A DNA stretch of 64,000 bases from positions 177,932,438 to 177,996,437 of the forward strand of contig OY755038.1 in NCBI GenBank assembly GCA_963576565.1. The letters are read 5' to 3'. Positions within the stretch are counted from its first letter, which is position 1. Every line of letters begins with the position of its first letter. The position numbers and the translations under genes are program-made. Positions 11,941 through 24,450 of this stretch are shown piece by piece. The stretch is from Aspidapion aeneum (taxonomy: Eukaryota > Arthropoda > Insecta > Coleoptera > Brentidae). The notes under the pieces are model-generated. The model had not been told where the DNA came from. It did no database searches and saw nothing but the letters and a program-made list of their open reading frames with translations.

Positions 11941-12343
11941 TTGGTGCCTCTATTTTGACAATAAATTGATGGTTACCGTCTGTTTGACGTGTTCGCCTAG
12001 TAGGTGCTACTCCCGGGGGGATCATGCGTGCCAACTCTTCAGAGCATTTTCCGTGATAATACCTGTAGAAGAGAGATAGATCGCCCACAGTTCTTCGATG
12101 TTCGGGACTATCCAAGCTACGGGTAAGTGCGGGGTCATTGATCAGCTTGATAGCTCGTTTTTGCACGGTGTTCAAAAGCATTAAGGTATGTTTGGGTGCC
12201 GCACTCCATATATGTGAGCAGTACTCCATAGTTGGTCGAATCTGGGCTTTGTAGAGTGTCAGCAGTTGGCTTGGTGTATACAGATGTCTTGTACGAAATA
12301 GCACCCCAAGCTTTTGGGACGCCCTTTTAGCTATATCTGCCAC
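11940..12343 (-). pseudogene. LINE RT C-terminal region fused in frame to Gypsy RT
   Basis: This is the C-terminal part of the CR1/Jockey RT protein. It includes QLLTLYKAQIRPTMEYCSHIW, a conserved region after the polymerase domain, and PRTSLYQNS near the normal C-terminal end. The same frame then continues as Gypsy RT to 11720, giving a 207-codon chimeric frame. It is separated from the RT frame 12353-13585 by one stop just upstream. The expected LINE C-terminal tail after the Gln-Asn-Ser segment is missing. Confidence 0.7.
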
Positions 12344-12352
12344 GTGACTGTG

Positions 12353-13585
12353 CTAAGACATGTTGGTCTCTGCAGTGACTCCTAAGATGTTCAACTGGCT
12401 CTGCAATGCGACAGCACTTCCAGATAGCATGATGTTTGGCTCACCGGTGCTGGTCTTTTTTGAAAACAGGGCTGCTTGGGTTTTCTGCGCGTTGAACTGT
12501 ACAAGGTTTTTGTTGCCCCAGTCCTCTATTATCTCCAAGTCGTTATTTGTCTGTGATATTTCAGTTAGTCTAAGGTAATGGAATTCACGTGCAGAGAGAC
12601 ATGTGGGTGGTATGACTGAGGAGACTACATTGCCATCATCTGCAAAGCAATAAAGTGGATTTACTGTTTTATCTATGAGGTCATTTATGTAAATCAGAAA
12701 ATGTGTTGGCGAAAGGATTGCTCCCTGTGGCACACCAGCATTTATTTGGTAAGAGTTGGAGTTCCGGCCATCCAGTGCAACATAAATGGATCTATCCTTA
12801 AGGTAACTTTCAAACCAAATGCAAAGTCTCGGCGACAATCCCGTTGCTTTGAGCTTGTTGAGTAGATTTTCATGCCAGACTTTATCGAATGCTTTAAATA
12901 TATCTAAGGCAATTGTTCTTGTTTCACCTCGCAACTCAATCGCTTTTTGCCATAAGTGAGCGACGTATGTAAGTAAATCGCCAGTTGACCTATATTTTCG
13001 AAATCCGTATTGCTTGTCGTTGATAATTTTGTACTTTTGCAAGTACTTGGTTAGGTGATTGTTCACAACTCTTTCCATTACTTTTGATATCACCGGAAGT
13101 AGAGCAATTGGTCTATAGTTTAACGGATCTGTCTTTTTTCCTTTCTTTGGAATGGGTTGTACTGCGGCAGACTTCCATGATGATGGATATACTCCTTGCC
13201 TATAAGATAAATTGAATAATTTTGCGAAAGTTGGGGTGAGTTCGCTAGCACAATTTTTGAGTACTATCGCGGGAATGTCATCTGGACCCATTGCTTTGTT
13301 TGTATCCAACTTTTTAAGGGATTTTCGTATTTCTCTGTGACAAAAGGGTACCTCTGGCATACTGTGGGAAACCCTTTCAATGAACGGTGGAGTTTTTCCA
13401 TTTGGCACTGTTAGGTTTGCGTTGGAAGAAAAGATTTTGGCCAGCATATTGGCTTTTTCCTCTGATGTTGTGGCTAAGTGAGTATTTTTATCTGTAAGTG
13501 GTGGTATGGATGACTTGGTGAAGTTTGATCCAACGGCTTTTGCAAGAGACCATAAGGACCTAGAACTACTTGGACAATTCAGCAA
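12353..13585 (-). pseudogene. CR1/Jockey-type LINE reverse transcriptase
   Basis: A 410-codon frame covers most of the RT domain: NYRPIALLPVISKVMERVV, ALDIFKAFDKVWHENLL (first catalytic Asp), GVPQGAILSPTHFLIYINDL and CFADDGNVVSS (catalytic Ala-Asp-Asp). The order and spacing fit the Jockey superfamily. The frame ends in a stop close to the C-terminal domain and begins downstream of a broken endonuclease, so the gene as a whole is dead although the catalytic Asp pair is kept. Confidence in the domain is high; the exact clade is uncertain. Confidence 0.85.
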
Positions 13586-13735
13586 CCTGTTTTTTATTCT
13601 TTGATTGTATGTTTCTTTGGCGGCGTCAATAGTAATTTTGCAACTATTTCTGGCTTCTATAAATTCTGTGTGGTTTTGAGCGGTTTGTTGTCGTTTCCAA
13701 GGGTTATATGCTCTGTGTTTTTTCTGTACAGCCGT

Positions 13736-14768
13736 TTAACACTGGCTGTTGAACCAAGGTTTTGCATTAGCTCTGCGTTTTATTGTATGTGGGATATATG
13801 CATCCATTCCAGATAAGATTACTTTTGTTATTTCATTACAGCAAATAGTGGGATCAGCTATTTTAAAGCAAACCTTTTGCCATGGAAAATCCAGGTAAAA
13901 CTTTTTAAGGTCATTCCATTTTGCCGATTTATAGTGCCACATTTTACAAGGAAGTGATTGTTGGCTTGGCGGTATGAACATTTCGCACTTTGTTCTTATA
14001 AGTTTATGATCGGATGAACCAAGTGGGGGATCTACTTGAATTGTGTAAAAGTCAGGAGTTGTAGTTAGGAACAAGTCTAAAAGCGCTGCGAATTCACCCC
14101 TTTCTGAGATACGGGTAGGTTCATCGACAAGCTGCGTTAGACCACAACTTATGGCAAAAGCTTCTGCTTCCCTGCCTTCATTATCTGTTTTGTTGTGGTG
14201 TTTTAGCCAGGGTATATTGTGGACGTTGAAATCGCCTAAAAAAAAATTTCCGCATGTGGATAGTTGGACTGTATACTATCACAGTTTTCGGATAATGTCG
14301 CAAAAAAGTTTTGATACTCGGTGTTACTTGGCGGTCGGTAGAGGCAGCAAATGAACTTGGTTGATGACTTTGAGGTGAATTTCAGCCATATGATATCGAG
14401 GTTCGCTGGTTCTAGCTTCTCCTCTCGAATGAAAGGTCATTTTTAATGTACACACAGATCCCAAAATTATGTCGAAATCGGTGGTGTAGGTCATAGCCGG
14501 GATAAAGATAGTTCACAATAGGTGTTGCAGAACTGATTTTGGTTTCAGTGAGAACAAGGATGTCAGGTCTTTGTTCTTCAAGATGTTGGTGAACTGAATT
14601 CATGTTGGTACGTAATCCTCTTATATTGCTAAAATCAATTCTGAGTTCAGTTTTTGGTCTTCTTTTAATATCTTTGCATGAAGGACCCCCAGGATCACCC
14701 GACGCCCGGAGATCCGAGTGGTCGGGTATTTTACCTCCGGAATATTTTGATCCTGGAGGCGCCATCAT
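13736..14768 (-). pseudogene. LINE apurinic-type endonuclease, fragmented
   Basis: The N-terminal half (14412-14768) has LRIDFSNIRGLRTN, then RPDILVLTETKIS with the metal-binding Glu, and a GY-x-R-G-I-C-V-Y-I segment. The C-terminal half (13736-14074) has the SSDHKLI segment with the catalytic Asp-His. These belong to the exonuclease-endonuclease-phosphatase fold that nicks target DNA for LINE insertion. The two halves lie in different frames with stops between them near 14100-14400, so the enzyme is not made intact. Confidence 0.75.
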
Positions 14769-15659
14769 GCTATCTGTTACTCATTGTTGGAACCGGACTG
14801 CCAGCGCAGTAGCGGAACGTGGTGATACCACTTAGCGCTACTCACTTCTGGCATGGTAGTATCTCACCGGTCGACGCCCAATGAGTAAAAAGCGTCTACC
14901 ACCTGACCTACCCTGCAGGTTACAACCTGAACCGTTTCAAAACCAACACACACCAACATTTCCGCGCACTTGCCGCTTCTCGAGCGTGATAGGGATCTCC
15001 TTGCGAGTGCGCGTACCCGTAAAATACCCGTAAAAAAAAATACCCGTAAAACAAAAAACAGTATTTGACTTGGGACGAATAGTATATTCAACGCTGCGAG
15101 TAACTGGGTTTTTAGGAGAATCATCAAAGAGATGTAAAAAGTCAGATAAAATACCGTAAAATCAGACCGTGATTCAGAACTTAAATGAATAAGAGGAAAA
15201 ATTCTGGTATCGCATTTGATAGTGGTGATTTAACAGACGGAGCAAAATAAACAACTGTTCTAATCCAAAACGACTTGGTGGAAAAACCAAGGTTAGCCAA
15301 GTAGGCACGTTTGAGAAAGAATAGGTTTAATTAAGAATTTTAATTTATTTCAGAATCTAGAATTGAATATTTTAATTTTAAGAATCCGTTTGTCTCTAGA
15401 TAAACTGGACCACAACCAATTTTTTATGAGTTGTTGTACAATAGGGGGAAGAACTTTAAAAAAAATTAATAAAATAAAATTAGTTGTTGCGCCAGTATCG
15501 GCTAAGGCTTGTATATGAAAGTTGTTAATTAAAATTACGACTTTTGGGGGATTGATTTTAGAGGTATACTCTTGTAGATTGTAGATTTAATGAGAGTGGG
15601 AATGTGCAGGTGGTCGACCTCCCCTGGGATCGTTTTCCGAATATTGTTAACTATTTGTT

Positions 15660-16400
15660 TATTGCAATCTTAAGTTGCTATTTCACTGCGAATTGTTTCT
15701 GAAATATTTTTGCTGATATGTTCGATCATTATTTTTGTAGTTTGTTTATTAAAACTCACGTGACATTGATTGTGAAAGTGCCAGTCGCCACAGAATTTGC
15801 AAGCACTTAGTAGTTGATCAGCACCTTCTTCATAGCTGCTTGAGGGTGCTGCTTGCTTTCGAGATGAATTTGAGGAGATTGCGTTGACTATGGCTGTTTT
15901 ACTTTCCAATAGATATGCTTAAAGTGTTATTCCAACTATTGATAAGTCTTGCAGACTGTGAAACTAAAGACCTCTAGGTTTTGACTTAATGTTTGGATTA
16001 AGCTGTTCCGTAATAATATTAATTAGAAAGATTTCAGACTCATTAGGAAGCTGTTGAATAAACAATCCTTGTTTCCTTGAAATAAAAATGCTAACTGGTT
16101 CATTAATTTTTTGCCGAACACCTTATTTTTAGCTTTAAGATGTGCAATGACTGCAGTATTATTGAATTTGTCTGTAAACATGGAGGTAAACATCTCCCAG
16201 GACAAAGGGGTGTTTTTGTATACATTAAACCATTTTGCGGCTTCTCCTTTTAATGAAAGAACTATGTCGTCTATGCGATCTTCATAACTAATTTTTTATT
16301 GCGTAAAACATTTAGCAAGTTTAGATAAAAATAGCAATGGATCTTCGGGTTCTGATCCACTAAAGACGAGTTTTTTTCTTCTTCTTAATGCTGTTTGCTA
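15660..16400 (-). pseudogene. Ty3/Gypsy gag remnant
   Basis: Minus-strand frames include a GEAAKWFNV segment (about 16235) typical of the Gypsy capsid-like Gag domain, a FTDKFNN segment, and a CCHC zinc knuckle CKFCGDWHFHNQCH (about 15765-15805, C-x2-C-x4-H-x4-C). Stops interrupt the frame at several points. Gag lying to the right of pol fits minus-strand orientation of the whole element. Confidence 0.65.
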
Positions 16401-16450
16401 TTGTTTGAATAACATCTAAACATATGCAAAGAAGAAAGATGGAAAACGTG

Positions 16451-17739
16451 CTGTGTGTGGATCGATAAAAATCAAAACGAATTTTATACTTCACACAAAG
16501 GTATATGTGCCTAACTTGCGAGTGTCAGAAGGAGAGGGAAGAGTTGATTTTGGTTGTTTTCCTACTTACACAAGGTTGCATCTCTAGACGTACGTTTCTG
16601 TGTGTTTCACGTCATCAGTAGAGAACAGCAAACCCAGGTAAGCCAATTTTAACCAAAACCAATAAAAAAAAATGTAGATTCATACTTGTTATAGAATTTG
16701 GCCCCCAAAAGTCTAAAAATTTTTGAGAAATTGCTTTATTTTGACGTGTTTGTGTTGTGATTTTAATGGACTTGACAAAGGCTTGTCACTTCGTCAAGAG
16801 TTTTGAATGAATCGAAAAAAACATCAAAATCTGATGAGTCGGCTCATTCTTGTACTAACTTTTTTTTACTTAATTTCGTATTTAAACAAATTTTACGATA
16901 AATAAACTTGTTTTATTTATCAAAACGTTTTTGTAAAAAATAACTAAAAATTCCCACCTTCCTTTTTTTTTACAAATAAGTAACTGACTGTCTCTCTCTT
17001 CTATTTTACTTAATATCTATGGTCGCGGGACAATTTTGACGGCCTCAAACCAATTTACCATTTGTGCCTTGGCGCCATCTATCAAGAAGCGTTTCAAACT
17101 ATCACGGTCGCTTACATTGGGTTGTTACCAATGACATGTTCAAATTAAAATGGAAGAGATAAAAATCACAAAAATGATAACTTTTAGGTATCTAAACACT
17201 CAAAAGCAATGTAAATGATTCCTAAATAGATTAGGGTACCCTTCTTTTTACTTAAAACTAACCTTAAAGGGTATAATAGGTTATTATTACGCACTCATAG
17301 GATAGGAATTTTTCGGGTGGGAGTTCATAAGGTTTATAAGTATCTATATTTGTTTTATTGTTTATTTCTTTCTTCACCTCATGTATTCTGGACCTCTTGC
17401 TAAAATAAAATTTGGATAAATATGGCCGGATTTGGGATGATTGAGGGAGTGAGTCTAAAATAATTCACTATTATATCAATACCTACCACGCCTTGGGCGC
17501 AATGTTATCGGAGGCGTTGCACCAGCTAGCTTATTTAAAGGAAAATTGAACAACACCACGGATAAGCTTTTACAAATTTACACCGAAAAGTGTTTATTTT
17601 TACCTCAAAATATTTTTACTAACTTAAAAGTGTCACAAAAAAAAATATTTTACTTTTTTTTTATTTTCACAACAAAACAGCAGTCTATCATTCACGGTGC
17701 ATAGAATAGACCGGTGTTCGGATCTTTTATATATATGTC
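16451..17739. other. No recognised gene; possible Gypsy leader
   Basis: No coding sequence is visible. On the minus strand near 17490-17510 the sequence GCGCCCAAGGCGTGG resembles a retrotransposon primer-binding site region, which would fit the 5' end of the Gypsy element. I could not pair an LTR with it, so this is a weak suggestion. Confidence 0.25.
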
Positions 17740-18280
17740 GAATTTTTCACGTCACTGGTGGTCCAGCTGATTTTTGTAAACAAGAGTTAGATATGATATG
17801 AACATCGGAACAACTAATATTTTTTGAATTTTTTGAAAACTAAGGCAATTTTCCTACTGTTTTCTAGTACATTCTTAAAAAATATAATTTTCTAGACGTA
17901 TTGTCGTTATTTTTTTTTAGCCCGCTTTATTTTTTATTACACAAAACTTAAATTACAAGTCAAACTGAATGTGATCGTTCAGTATCACAGATGAACCGAC
18001 GACTTGGGAAGTAAACAAAGATGTAGGTTAGCGGATTATTTTTGAAGCTGAAACGAACACATTATTTTCTTCGAATTTTAATTTTTGTGTAAAGAGAAAT
18101 GAAGCGGGCTAAAAAAATAGCGACTGGTATGTCTAAAAAAAATTATTTTTTAAGAATATACTAAAAAATAGTAGGAAAAATGCCTTAGTTTTTAAAAAAA
18201 TCAAAAAATATTAGTTGTTCATATCATATCTAACTTTTGTTTACATAAATCAGCTAGACCACTAGTGACGTGAAAATTCC
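17740..18280. repeat. Foldback MITE, about 540 bp
   Basis: Inverted arms of about 200 bp: TTTTCACGTCACT at 17744 pairs with AGTGACGTGAAAA at 18264. Both arms continue with AGCTGATTT-TGTAAACAA, GTTAGATATGATATGAACA, ACTAAGGCA, TTCCTACT and TTTTTAGCCCGCTT. The central about 120 bp is not paired. No ORF. A clear target duplication is not visible. Confidence 0.8.
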
Positions 18281-19490
18281 AGCGTGTCTACCATTGACCT
18301 CAGAACTTCAGTCAGTTGAGAACTGTCAAACTCTTTTTTCTTTCTTTATTTTCCACTTTCTTTCATAAGGGATCGTTCACAGAAATGTTATTTTTATAAG
18401 GACTGACATTTTGAGTATTGAAAACATAAGTCGTTTAATTATCTATAATTAAAGTCGACAGTATTTATTTCGGTTTGTATACTAAACAAAATCCTTATGT
18501 TGAAAGACTAGCTGTCATATTCCAATGCAAAAGTGTTAAGATACGGCCTGACACTATTATTGCATGGCTTTATTCCAGTAAGTTCCTATTAGCGAAGATT
18601 GCTATTGAATAAAATATGGTTAATCACCCTGTACAGTGGACCTGCCAAAATTGTTGTAATGAAAAATGAATGTATTTAGAGACTTTAAACTTTACCTATT
18701 GACCGAGATATTGGCATGTTGTCGCGTTCCTCAAAGCGGAATTTCCACGCAGAACCTATTGACAAATAAAAACGTACATAATCTTTAAACGCCTCTTCTG
18801 CAAGATAAGTAATTTTAAGCTGTTATTCTACCTGATGCACGATATCTCTAAAAACGTTAAGCACAATATAATATTACGTATGAATATAGCTACCATAAAG
18901 TGAGTATTTATTGGACAGCGAGGGTAAAATTGAACAGTGGGGGTAATATGGGACTAATTTAAACGAGTTTTTTTTGTGGTATTTGGTTCAGATCTGCAAA
19001 AACATAATCTTAAGTGTAAAAACTATTTTTTTTTAAATTGCCTAATATCAGTAAAAAAGGCTTGTCGTTGTTTTATGATTTCATACTCATAAATAAAGCA
19101 GACACTATGAGAAGTTCAAAAAAGTGCAAAACTAGAAGAAAGGAGGTAACACTTTACGTTAGTTTTAAATTTTTGGACCAAAAATATCTTAAAAACTATT
19201 TTTCTGTATTATTATTACTAGTCCAAAATAAAAACAAATTTGTAACATATGTTCTAAGAGTAAAAAGAATATGTACATTGTCCAATATTTTAGGCATAAT
19301 TATGTGTTCCATATTACGATATTACCCCAACGTTAATTATGTGGACTAAAAATGCACAACTTCAGATTAGCCAAATTCTGTTGCTGAAAAGTCATCAAAT
19401 TTAAAGAAATATATGTTAGTATTAAAAATGTCTCATAAATTTAAAAAAAAATACCTATCTACATAAAAACTTTTAAGGTAAAAAGTGCAC
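18281..19490. other. No recognised gene
   Basis: AT-rich. A 103-codon plus ORF (19038-19349) is rich in Lys, Leu, Phe and Tyr and shows no motif; it is most likely chance. Confidence 0.35.
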
Positions 19491-19749
19491 TGTTGTGTGA
19501 AGATGTATGCAGTGGACGCATAGGACGCTGGTGTGGATATTTTGAATTCTGTTTTCTGTTTCTGAATATTTGAAATCTTGATTTTTGATTATGAATAAAA
19601 AATTATTTGTTTTTGACAATGTTATATATTTTCGATCTCTAATCAAATTGTGACTTTGTCATTATAACGGGTGAATGTGGTACAATGATATAAATAAAAG
19701 TATTGCAAATCAATGATAACCAACAATAAAAAGTTATTGATATTTAACA
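19491..19749 (-). repeat. BEL-B 3' LTR
   Basis: 259 bp, TG...CA termini, same as the copy at 42133 apart from two bases (CTCTAA against CTGTAA, CAATGA against CAGTGA). The purine-rich stretch read on the minus strand just before it (GGGGGCGGCA, complement of 19750-19759) would serve as polypurine tract. Confidence 0.9.
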
Positions 19750-19986
19750 TGCCGCCCCCGTTGAAATGTCCAAATTTCAAAAATAATAAATAAAATTACC
19801 CAACAATAAAAGTTTTACAAATAAAATTGAGGTAATTTTAAACTCTCTAAACCTAACTTATCTAATATTTTGTTAACTCTAGAAGAGTTTGTACTTTTAC
19901 AGTCCTTGTTTTTAAACAAAGAGGCAATTTCTGGATTTCGATGTCATATTCGGGATCATCCCTTATCACATTAGACCAGGAAATAT

Positions 19987-22195
19987 TTAATCTTGACTTG
20001 AAATTTTTTCCATAGGTAATGGCGCTAACTTGGTAATAGCACGTTTGTAAATACCATATTGCGTTTGAACGGATACAACTCTGACCAGGTTGTCATGACC
20101 GGGATGTAGTTCAACGACCCGTCCTAATGGCCAATTCGTAGGTGGTTCATTTTCTGTCTTAAGAAGGACCATTGTTCCCATCTTGATATTTTGCTGTGGG
20201 GAACACCATTTTGTATGCTGCTGCAAGGAGTGAATATAGTCTGTACTCCAAACATGCCAAAACTGTTGTACGATTTGTTGCAGCTGCTTAAAGTAGTTCA
20301 GCCGATTTGGCTTAACGTCTGTCACATTGTCTTGTGGACAGGCAAGTAAGCTTCTTCCAATAAGGAAATGACCAGCCGTAAGTACTTGAAAATCCATAGG
20401 ATCATCGGATAGAGGGGTCAAAGGTCAGTTGAGGATTGCCTCTATCTGTGTGAGGACAGTGTAGAAATTCTCGAAGTCAAGCTTCACACTTCCCAGGACT
20501 CGTTTTAAATGATACTTGAAAGATTTTATCGCGGCTTCCCAAAGACCACCACAATGGGGAGAACGAGGGGAAATAAAATGCCAATTAATTTTGTTGTCAG
20601 AGAAAAAAGTTTGATATTGATTGACGCAATCAGTAACTACCGCGCATAATCTATCAAGTTCGTTGCTTGAACCTTTAAAATTTGTGGCGTTATCACTATA
20701 AATGTGACTACATAAGCCACGCCTTGACACAAATCTTTTAAATGCGTTTTAAAATGCTTCAGTTGTTAAATCAGTTACAAGTTCAATATGCACAGCACGA
20801 GTTGAAAAACATACGAATAGGCTTATATAGCATTTAAGTGTTACCCGACTGCGCGTTTTTCAATCTTTGATAGCGTAAGGACCTGCAAAATCCACTCCAC
20901 ATACACTAAAGGGACTGGAAGGGGTAACCCTTGAAGCTGGCAAAGAACCCATAAGCTGAGTAATATCACGAGGTCTCACTCGAAAGCAAGTAATACATTT
21001 TCTAAGTAAATATCGAATTTCATTTCTACCATTGACCACCCAAAATTTATTTCTAATCTGAGATAAAATAATTTGAGTTCCACCATGTAAATATTTTAAG
21101 TGGTAATGTCTAATCAATAGAGTAGTAAATGGATGTTTTGGACGTAATATAATAGGAAATTTTTGATCAAAGCTAAGATGAGAATGTCTTAGTCTGCCAT
21201 CAAGCCTGAGTAAACCATCATTATCCAACGTAGGATTTAGTCTTATAAGTTTACTGCTCCTTTCAATCTTATTCCCTTCCTGAAGACATTTAATATCTTT
21301 ATTAAAACTTTCCTGTTGAACTAAAGAACAAAGGGTACGCTCAGCCTTATCTAGCTCTTGAATAGTCAAAGTTTTAGATAACTCCAATCTTTGATTAGAT
21401 TTTTTGGCTTTTAGGTTATTCCAAAATCTTAAAATAAATGCTGTAAATTTAACTAATTTACTGTAAGAGGAATAAAGATCAAAGATAAAGCTGTGACTGT
21501 TTGGTTTTTGTATGGCAGTATAAGTTAAAGTAATTTTTACTGTTCGAACTTCAGGAACAGTATCAATTTTAGTTGTTCTTGCTTTAGGCCAATTTTCCTT
21601 TGGTTGACCAATAAAAGAAGGACCGTGCCACCAAAGCAAAGAATTTTCTAAAAATTGGGGGTTACAACCACGACTTAAAATGTCGCTTGGATTTTGATCA
21701 GTTGTCACGTGTCTCCATTGACTATTTTCGGTTAATCGCTGAATCTCAGCTACGCGATTACTAACAAAAACTTTCCAATGGCTAGGCTCTTTTTCTAACC
21801 ACGCTAAGACAATTGTAGAATCTGTCCAATAAGTGATGTTAGAAATCTTAACACGTAATGTACGTTTTATTATGTCCATTAGTTGTGCTAATAAATATGC
21901 ACCAGACAATTCGAGCTTCGGAATGGTTAAGTTAGAATTAAGAGAGGCTAACCGACTCTTAGCACAGATAAGATTTGAATGCATACTACCCTTATCGTCA
22001 CAAAAAACCAGGTAAATAGCTGCTCCGTAAGCTAACTGAGAGCTATCGCAGAAGCCATGAAGTTGTATCTTATCTGCTAGAGTAGAATGTAGTACGCATC
22101 TTGAAATCTTGATAGCACTGATACACTTTATCTGCTTTAAAAATTCTAGTCAAGTTAAGGAAATAGAATCTGGTAAATTATCATCCCAATCTAGC
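19987..22195 (-). pseudogene. BEL-B pol C-terminal half: RNase H, integrase, DUF5641
   Basis: Reading leftward: a KLDWDDNLP segment that normally follows the RT thumb; RNase H with HGFCDSSQLAYGAA and YWTDSTIVLAWL; integrase zinc domain with HGGTQ and CITCFR; catalytic core with VCGVDFAGPYA, a YSDNATNFKG second Asp, and HCGGLWEAAIKS with the Glu; and a DUF5641-type tail with HTKWCSPQQNI and TNWPLGRV. Stops break it at about 22156, 20860, 20755 and 20420, giving frames 20860-21984, 20425-20730 and 19987-20421. The D, D and E residues of integrase are kept, but the nonsense codons make the copy inactive. Confidence 0.88.
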
Positions 22196-22230
22196 TTATT
22201 GGGGTCAATTCTTTACATTTCAAAAAATCT

Positions 22231-22495
22231 GGCGAAATTTGACAAAATGTGACATAATCTGGCGCTTAAGATTTCTCGTTTAAAAGGCAATTTTTAAACT
22301 TAAAAACTTACCTAAAAGGCCATTTCCCACTTTTTGATAGATGTAGCGTCACGATATAATATTTGTTTTTAATTAAAAACCCGTAATTTGTTGAAAATTT
22401 TTAATTTAAAAATTGTAAATAAATTCACTATTAACCACACAAACTGAAATGTCAAATTTCGTCACATTTCGTCACATTTCTTTCAAATTTATGAG
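22231..22495. repeat. Sub-terminal inverted motif GAAATTTGAC/GAAATGTGAC
   Basis: GCGAAATTTGACAAAATGTG near 22231-22250 and, in reverse, TGTCAAATTTCGTCACATTT near 22450-22470 form a short inverted repeat just inside the left tip of the 16.5-kb insertion. Such clustered sub-terminal motifs often bind transposase; that role is inferred. Confidence 0.4.
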
Positions 22496-23539
22496 TCCTA
22501 TTCGTTTTCTTTATGAGGTCAGCTAAGTTTACTTTCTTTCTTTGTTTTTCACGGTAAAATTAACAAAGAGGGACTAACTGCATGTCGTGGAAGGGTCGCT
22601 ACAAAATTAGCTCTACGCTGTTGCCACCGTTATATTTGAACGGAATTTTAAAGGAATGTCAAATTATTTCTTTAAAATCTGCAAGAAAAATCTGACTAAG
22701 TGAAGATCCTGTCAAATTATTGAAGTGGTGATTATTTTTTTACTTTTTAAAAAAGCTAGGCACGTATATAGTTTTTTATTCTGGGGGGTCCTCCCATATA
22801 GAAACTGCTGTTCTTCAGTGACGGCCCATGCGGCTGAGTCCTTCGTAAACCAGAGAGAAAATAATAAATTGTCTCTGTCGTAAACGAACACGAAAGCTGC
22901 GCCCATAAGGTTTTGGATAGTGTAATTAAAAATACTAGGGTCACTGCATCCTGAAAGTCTAGCGTCTCCCAGGGGTAGCGACACGAGTGTCAAAACCGTA
23001 CTCAAAATTCCATAGACATTCGTGAAAAATACTCATTTTTATACAGTCTGAGAAAAGACAAATGTTTTAATAGAACTTAAAAAGAACTCGTTTTTATACA
23101 GCTTAAGAAATAAAAAATATGTTCCTTGAGTTTTTGGGTTATGAATATTTATTGTAGGTATTATTGTTAAAAATTATTTTCTTTTAAATATTATTTCTGT
23201 TTTTGTATAAAAATAATACGTAATAAATAAACAAACAGGACAGAAATCCATTTCTATGTTAAAAGTTTATTAATAGTATATAATATATCAAGGGATAAAA
23301 TGAAAATTTTATCACGATGTTTATACGCTATTTTTCGCACTGTTTAATTTATTTTCCAAGGTTTTTTCCCATTTTTTTTGGGTGTTTTTGGTATTGTGGT
23401 TTTTTTTAGTATCTTTTTATTCCGAATTTTACATTTTATCAAAAGACAAAAAATGCCCAAATACAGTTCGAGTTTTCGTAAGGTTCGGCTTAATTATTTA
23501 TATTTTTATAGTACATTTCATATAAATATCTTAATATTA
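22496..23539. other. Cargo sequence without recognised gene; repeat copy R1
   Basis: A 97-codon minus ORF (22712-23005) has no recognisable motif. Within it, 22936-22984 is an inverted copy of sequence split at 25875-25892 and 26462-26500. The rest is AT-rich. Confidence 0.4.
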
Positions 23540-24450
23540 TTGTTCGAAAGCATAAACTTCGAAAATCATTTTCTTTAAACCAAAAATTGTTCTAAAACAT
23601 ATTCTTCGAACAAAAGATTGTTCGAAAACGTTTTCTTCAAACAGAAATTTTTCGAAATCATTTTCTTCGAACAGAAATGTGTTCGAAAACATTTTCTTTG
23701 AACGGAAATTTGTTCGAAAATATTTTTTTAAAATTAAAATTTGTTCAAAAACATTTTTTCGAAAACAAATTTTTCGAAAAAAAAATTTGACCTGGCTTGC
23801 CAAACTTAACACAACTCATATAGTTCGACTAATGGGGTTTTTTTCTAACAATTTTTGGAAATAAAAACTTCCCTGACTTCTTTCCCGGGATCCTAGAGGG
23901 TGTGAAACCAAACCGAACCAACCGAGACCTATTGTCGAAAAATGATTTCCCTAAATTAGCTTTCCGGTCCTCATTTTGGAAGGTTGAAATCGGTGTTACT
24001 CTAACCTTTCTTAATTGAGCATATCAGGAGGTATCTGGACCGGTTCGGATACGTTTGCGATCAATTGACAAAGTTTAGGAAAATACCGATTTCGACCTTC
24101 CAAAAGGAGGAAAGTAGACAAATTTTCAGAATGTTTACGATCCCGGGAAAGAAGTCAGGGTTTTTTTGAAAAAATATGTTAAAAAGACCTTGCCGTAGTT
24201 AGTTGTTAGGTTTGGAAATCCAGGTCTAGAGCGTCTTTTATCGAAAAACTTGCTTTCGAAGAAAATGATTTCTATTCGAAGAAAATGTTTTTGAACAACT
24301 ATTACTTACGAACAAATTTCCGTTCAAAGAAATGGTGTTCGAATAAATTTCCGTTTAAAAAAAATGTTTTCAAACAAATTTTCATTAGAAGAAATGGTTT
24401 TCATAAAAATTTCCGTTCGAAGAAAATGTTTTCGAACAAAGTTCTGCGAC
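23540..24450. repeat. Foldback element with tandem-repeat arms
   Basis: The left arm (23545-23775) is about six degenerate copies of a 33-38-bp unit built on TTCGAACAGAAATTTGTTCG and AAAACATTTTC. The right arm (24245-24447) holds the same unit in reverse complement. Between them is a 290-bp palindrome, 23871-24160, with perfect tips CCCTGACTTCTTTCCCGGGA, and a second inner pair (GAAATCGGTGTTA and TACCGATTTCGACC). This architecture, inverted arms made of short tandem repeats, is that of Foldback-type transposons. Confidence 0.7.

Larger units (their letters stand above)
11940..15005 (-). mobile_element. CR1/Jockey-superfamily LINE inserted in the Gypsy element
   Basis: Minus-strand endonuclease and reverse transcriptase frames run from about 14.77 kb down to 11.94 kb. 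The 5' portion is GC-richer and has no long frame. Gypsy gag and early pol lie to the right and Gypsy RT to the left in the same orientation, so the LINE interrupts Gypsy. The LINE coding sequence runs directly into Gypsy RT codons at its 3' end with no visible 3' UTR or A-rich tail. That is odd for a target-primed insertion and suggests deletion or recombination. Confidence 0.7.
10150..16450 (-). mobile_element. Decayed Ty3/Gypsy retrotransposon split by a LINE
   Basis: On the minus strand the order is gag (15.66-16.4 kb), then a gap filled by a CR1/Jockey-type LINE, then reverse transcriptase (11.41-11.94 kb), RNase H (10.84-11.2 kb) and integrase (10.15-10.48 kb). This is the Ty3/Gypsy gene order. 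All segments carry stops, frameshifts or deletions, so the copy is dead. No LTR pair was recognised. A possible primer-binding segment lies near 17490-17510. Confidence 0.7.

Noticed and set aside
19038..19349. 103-codon plus-strand ORF
   Set aside because: AT-driven composition (Lys, Leu, Phe, Tyr), no motif, no splice or promoter context.
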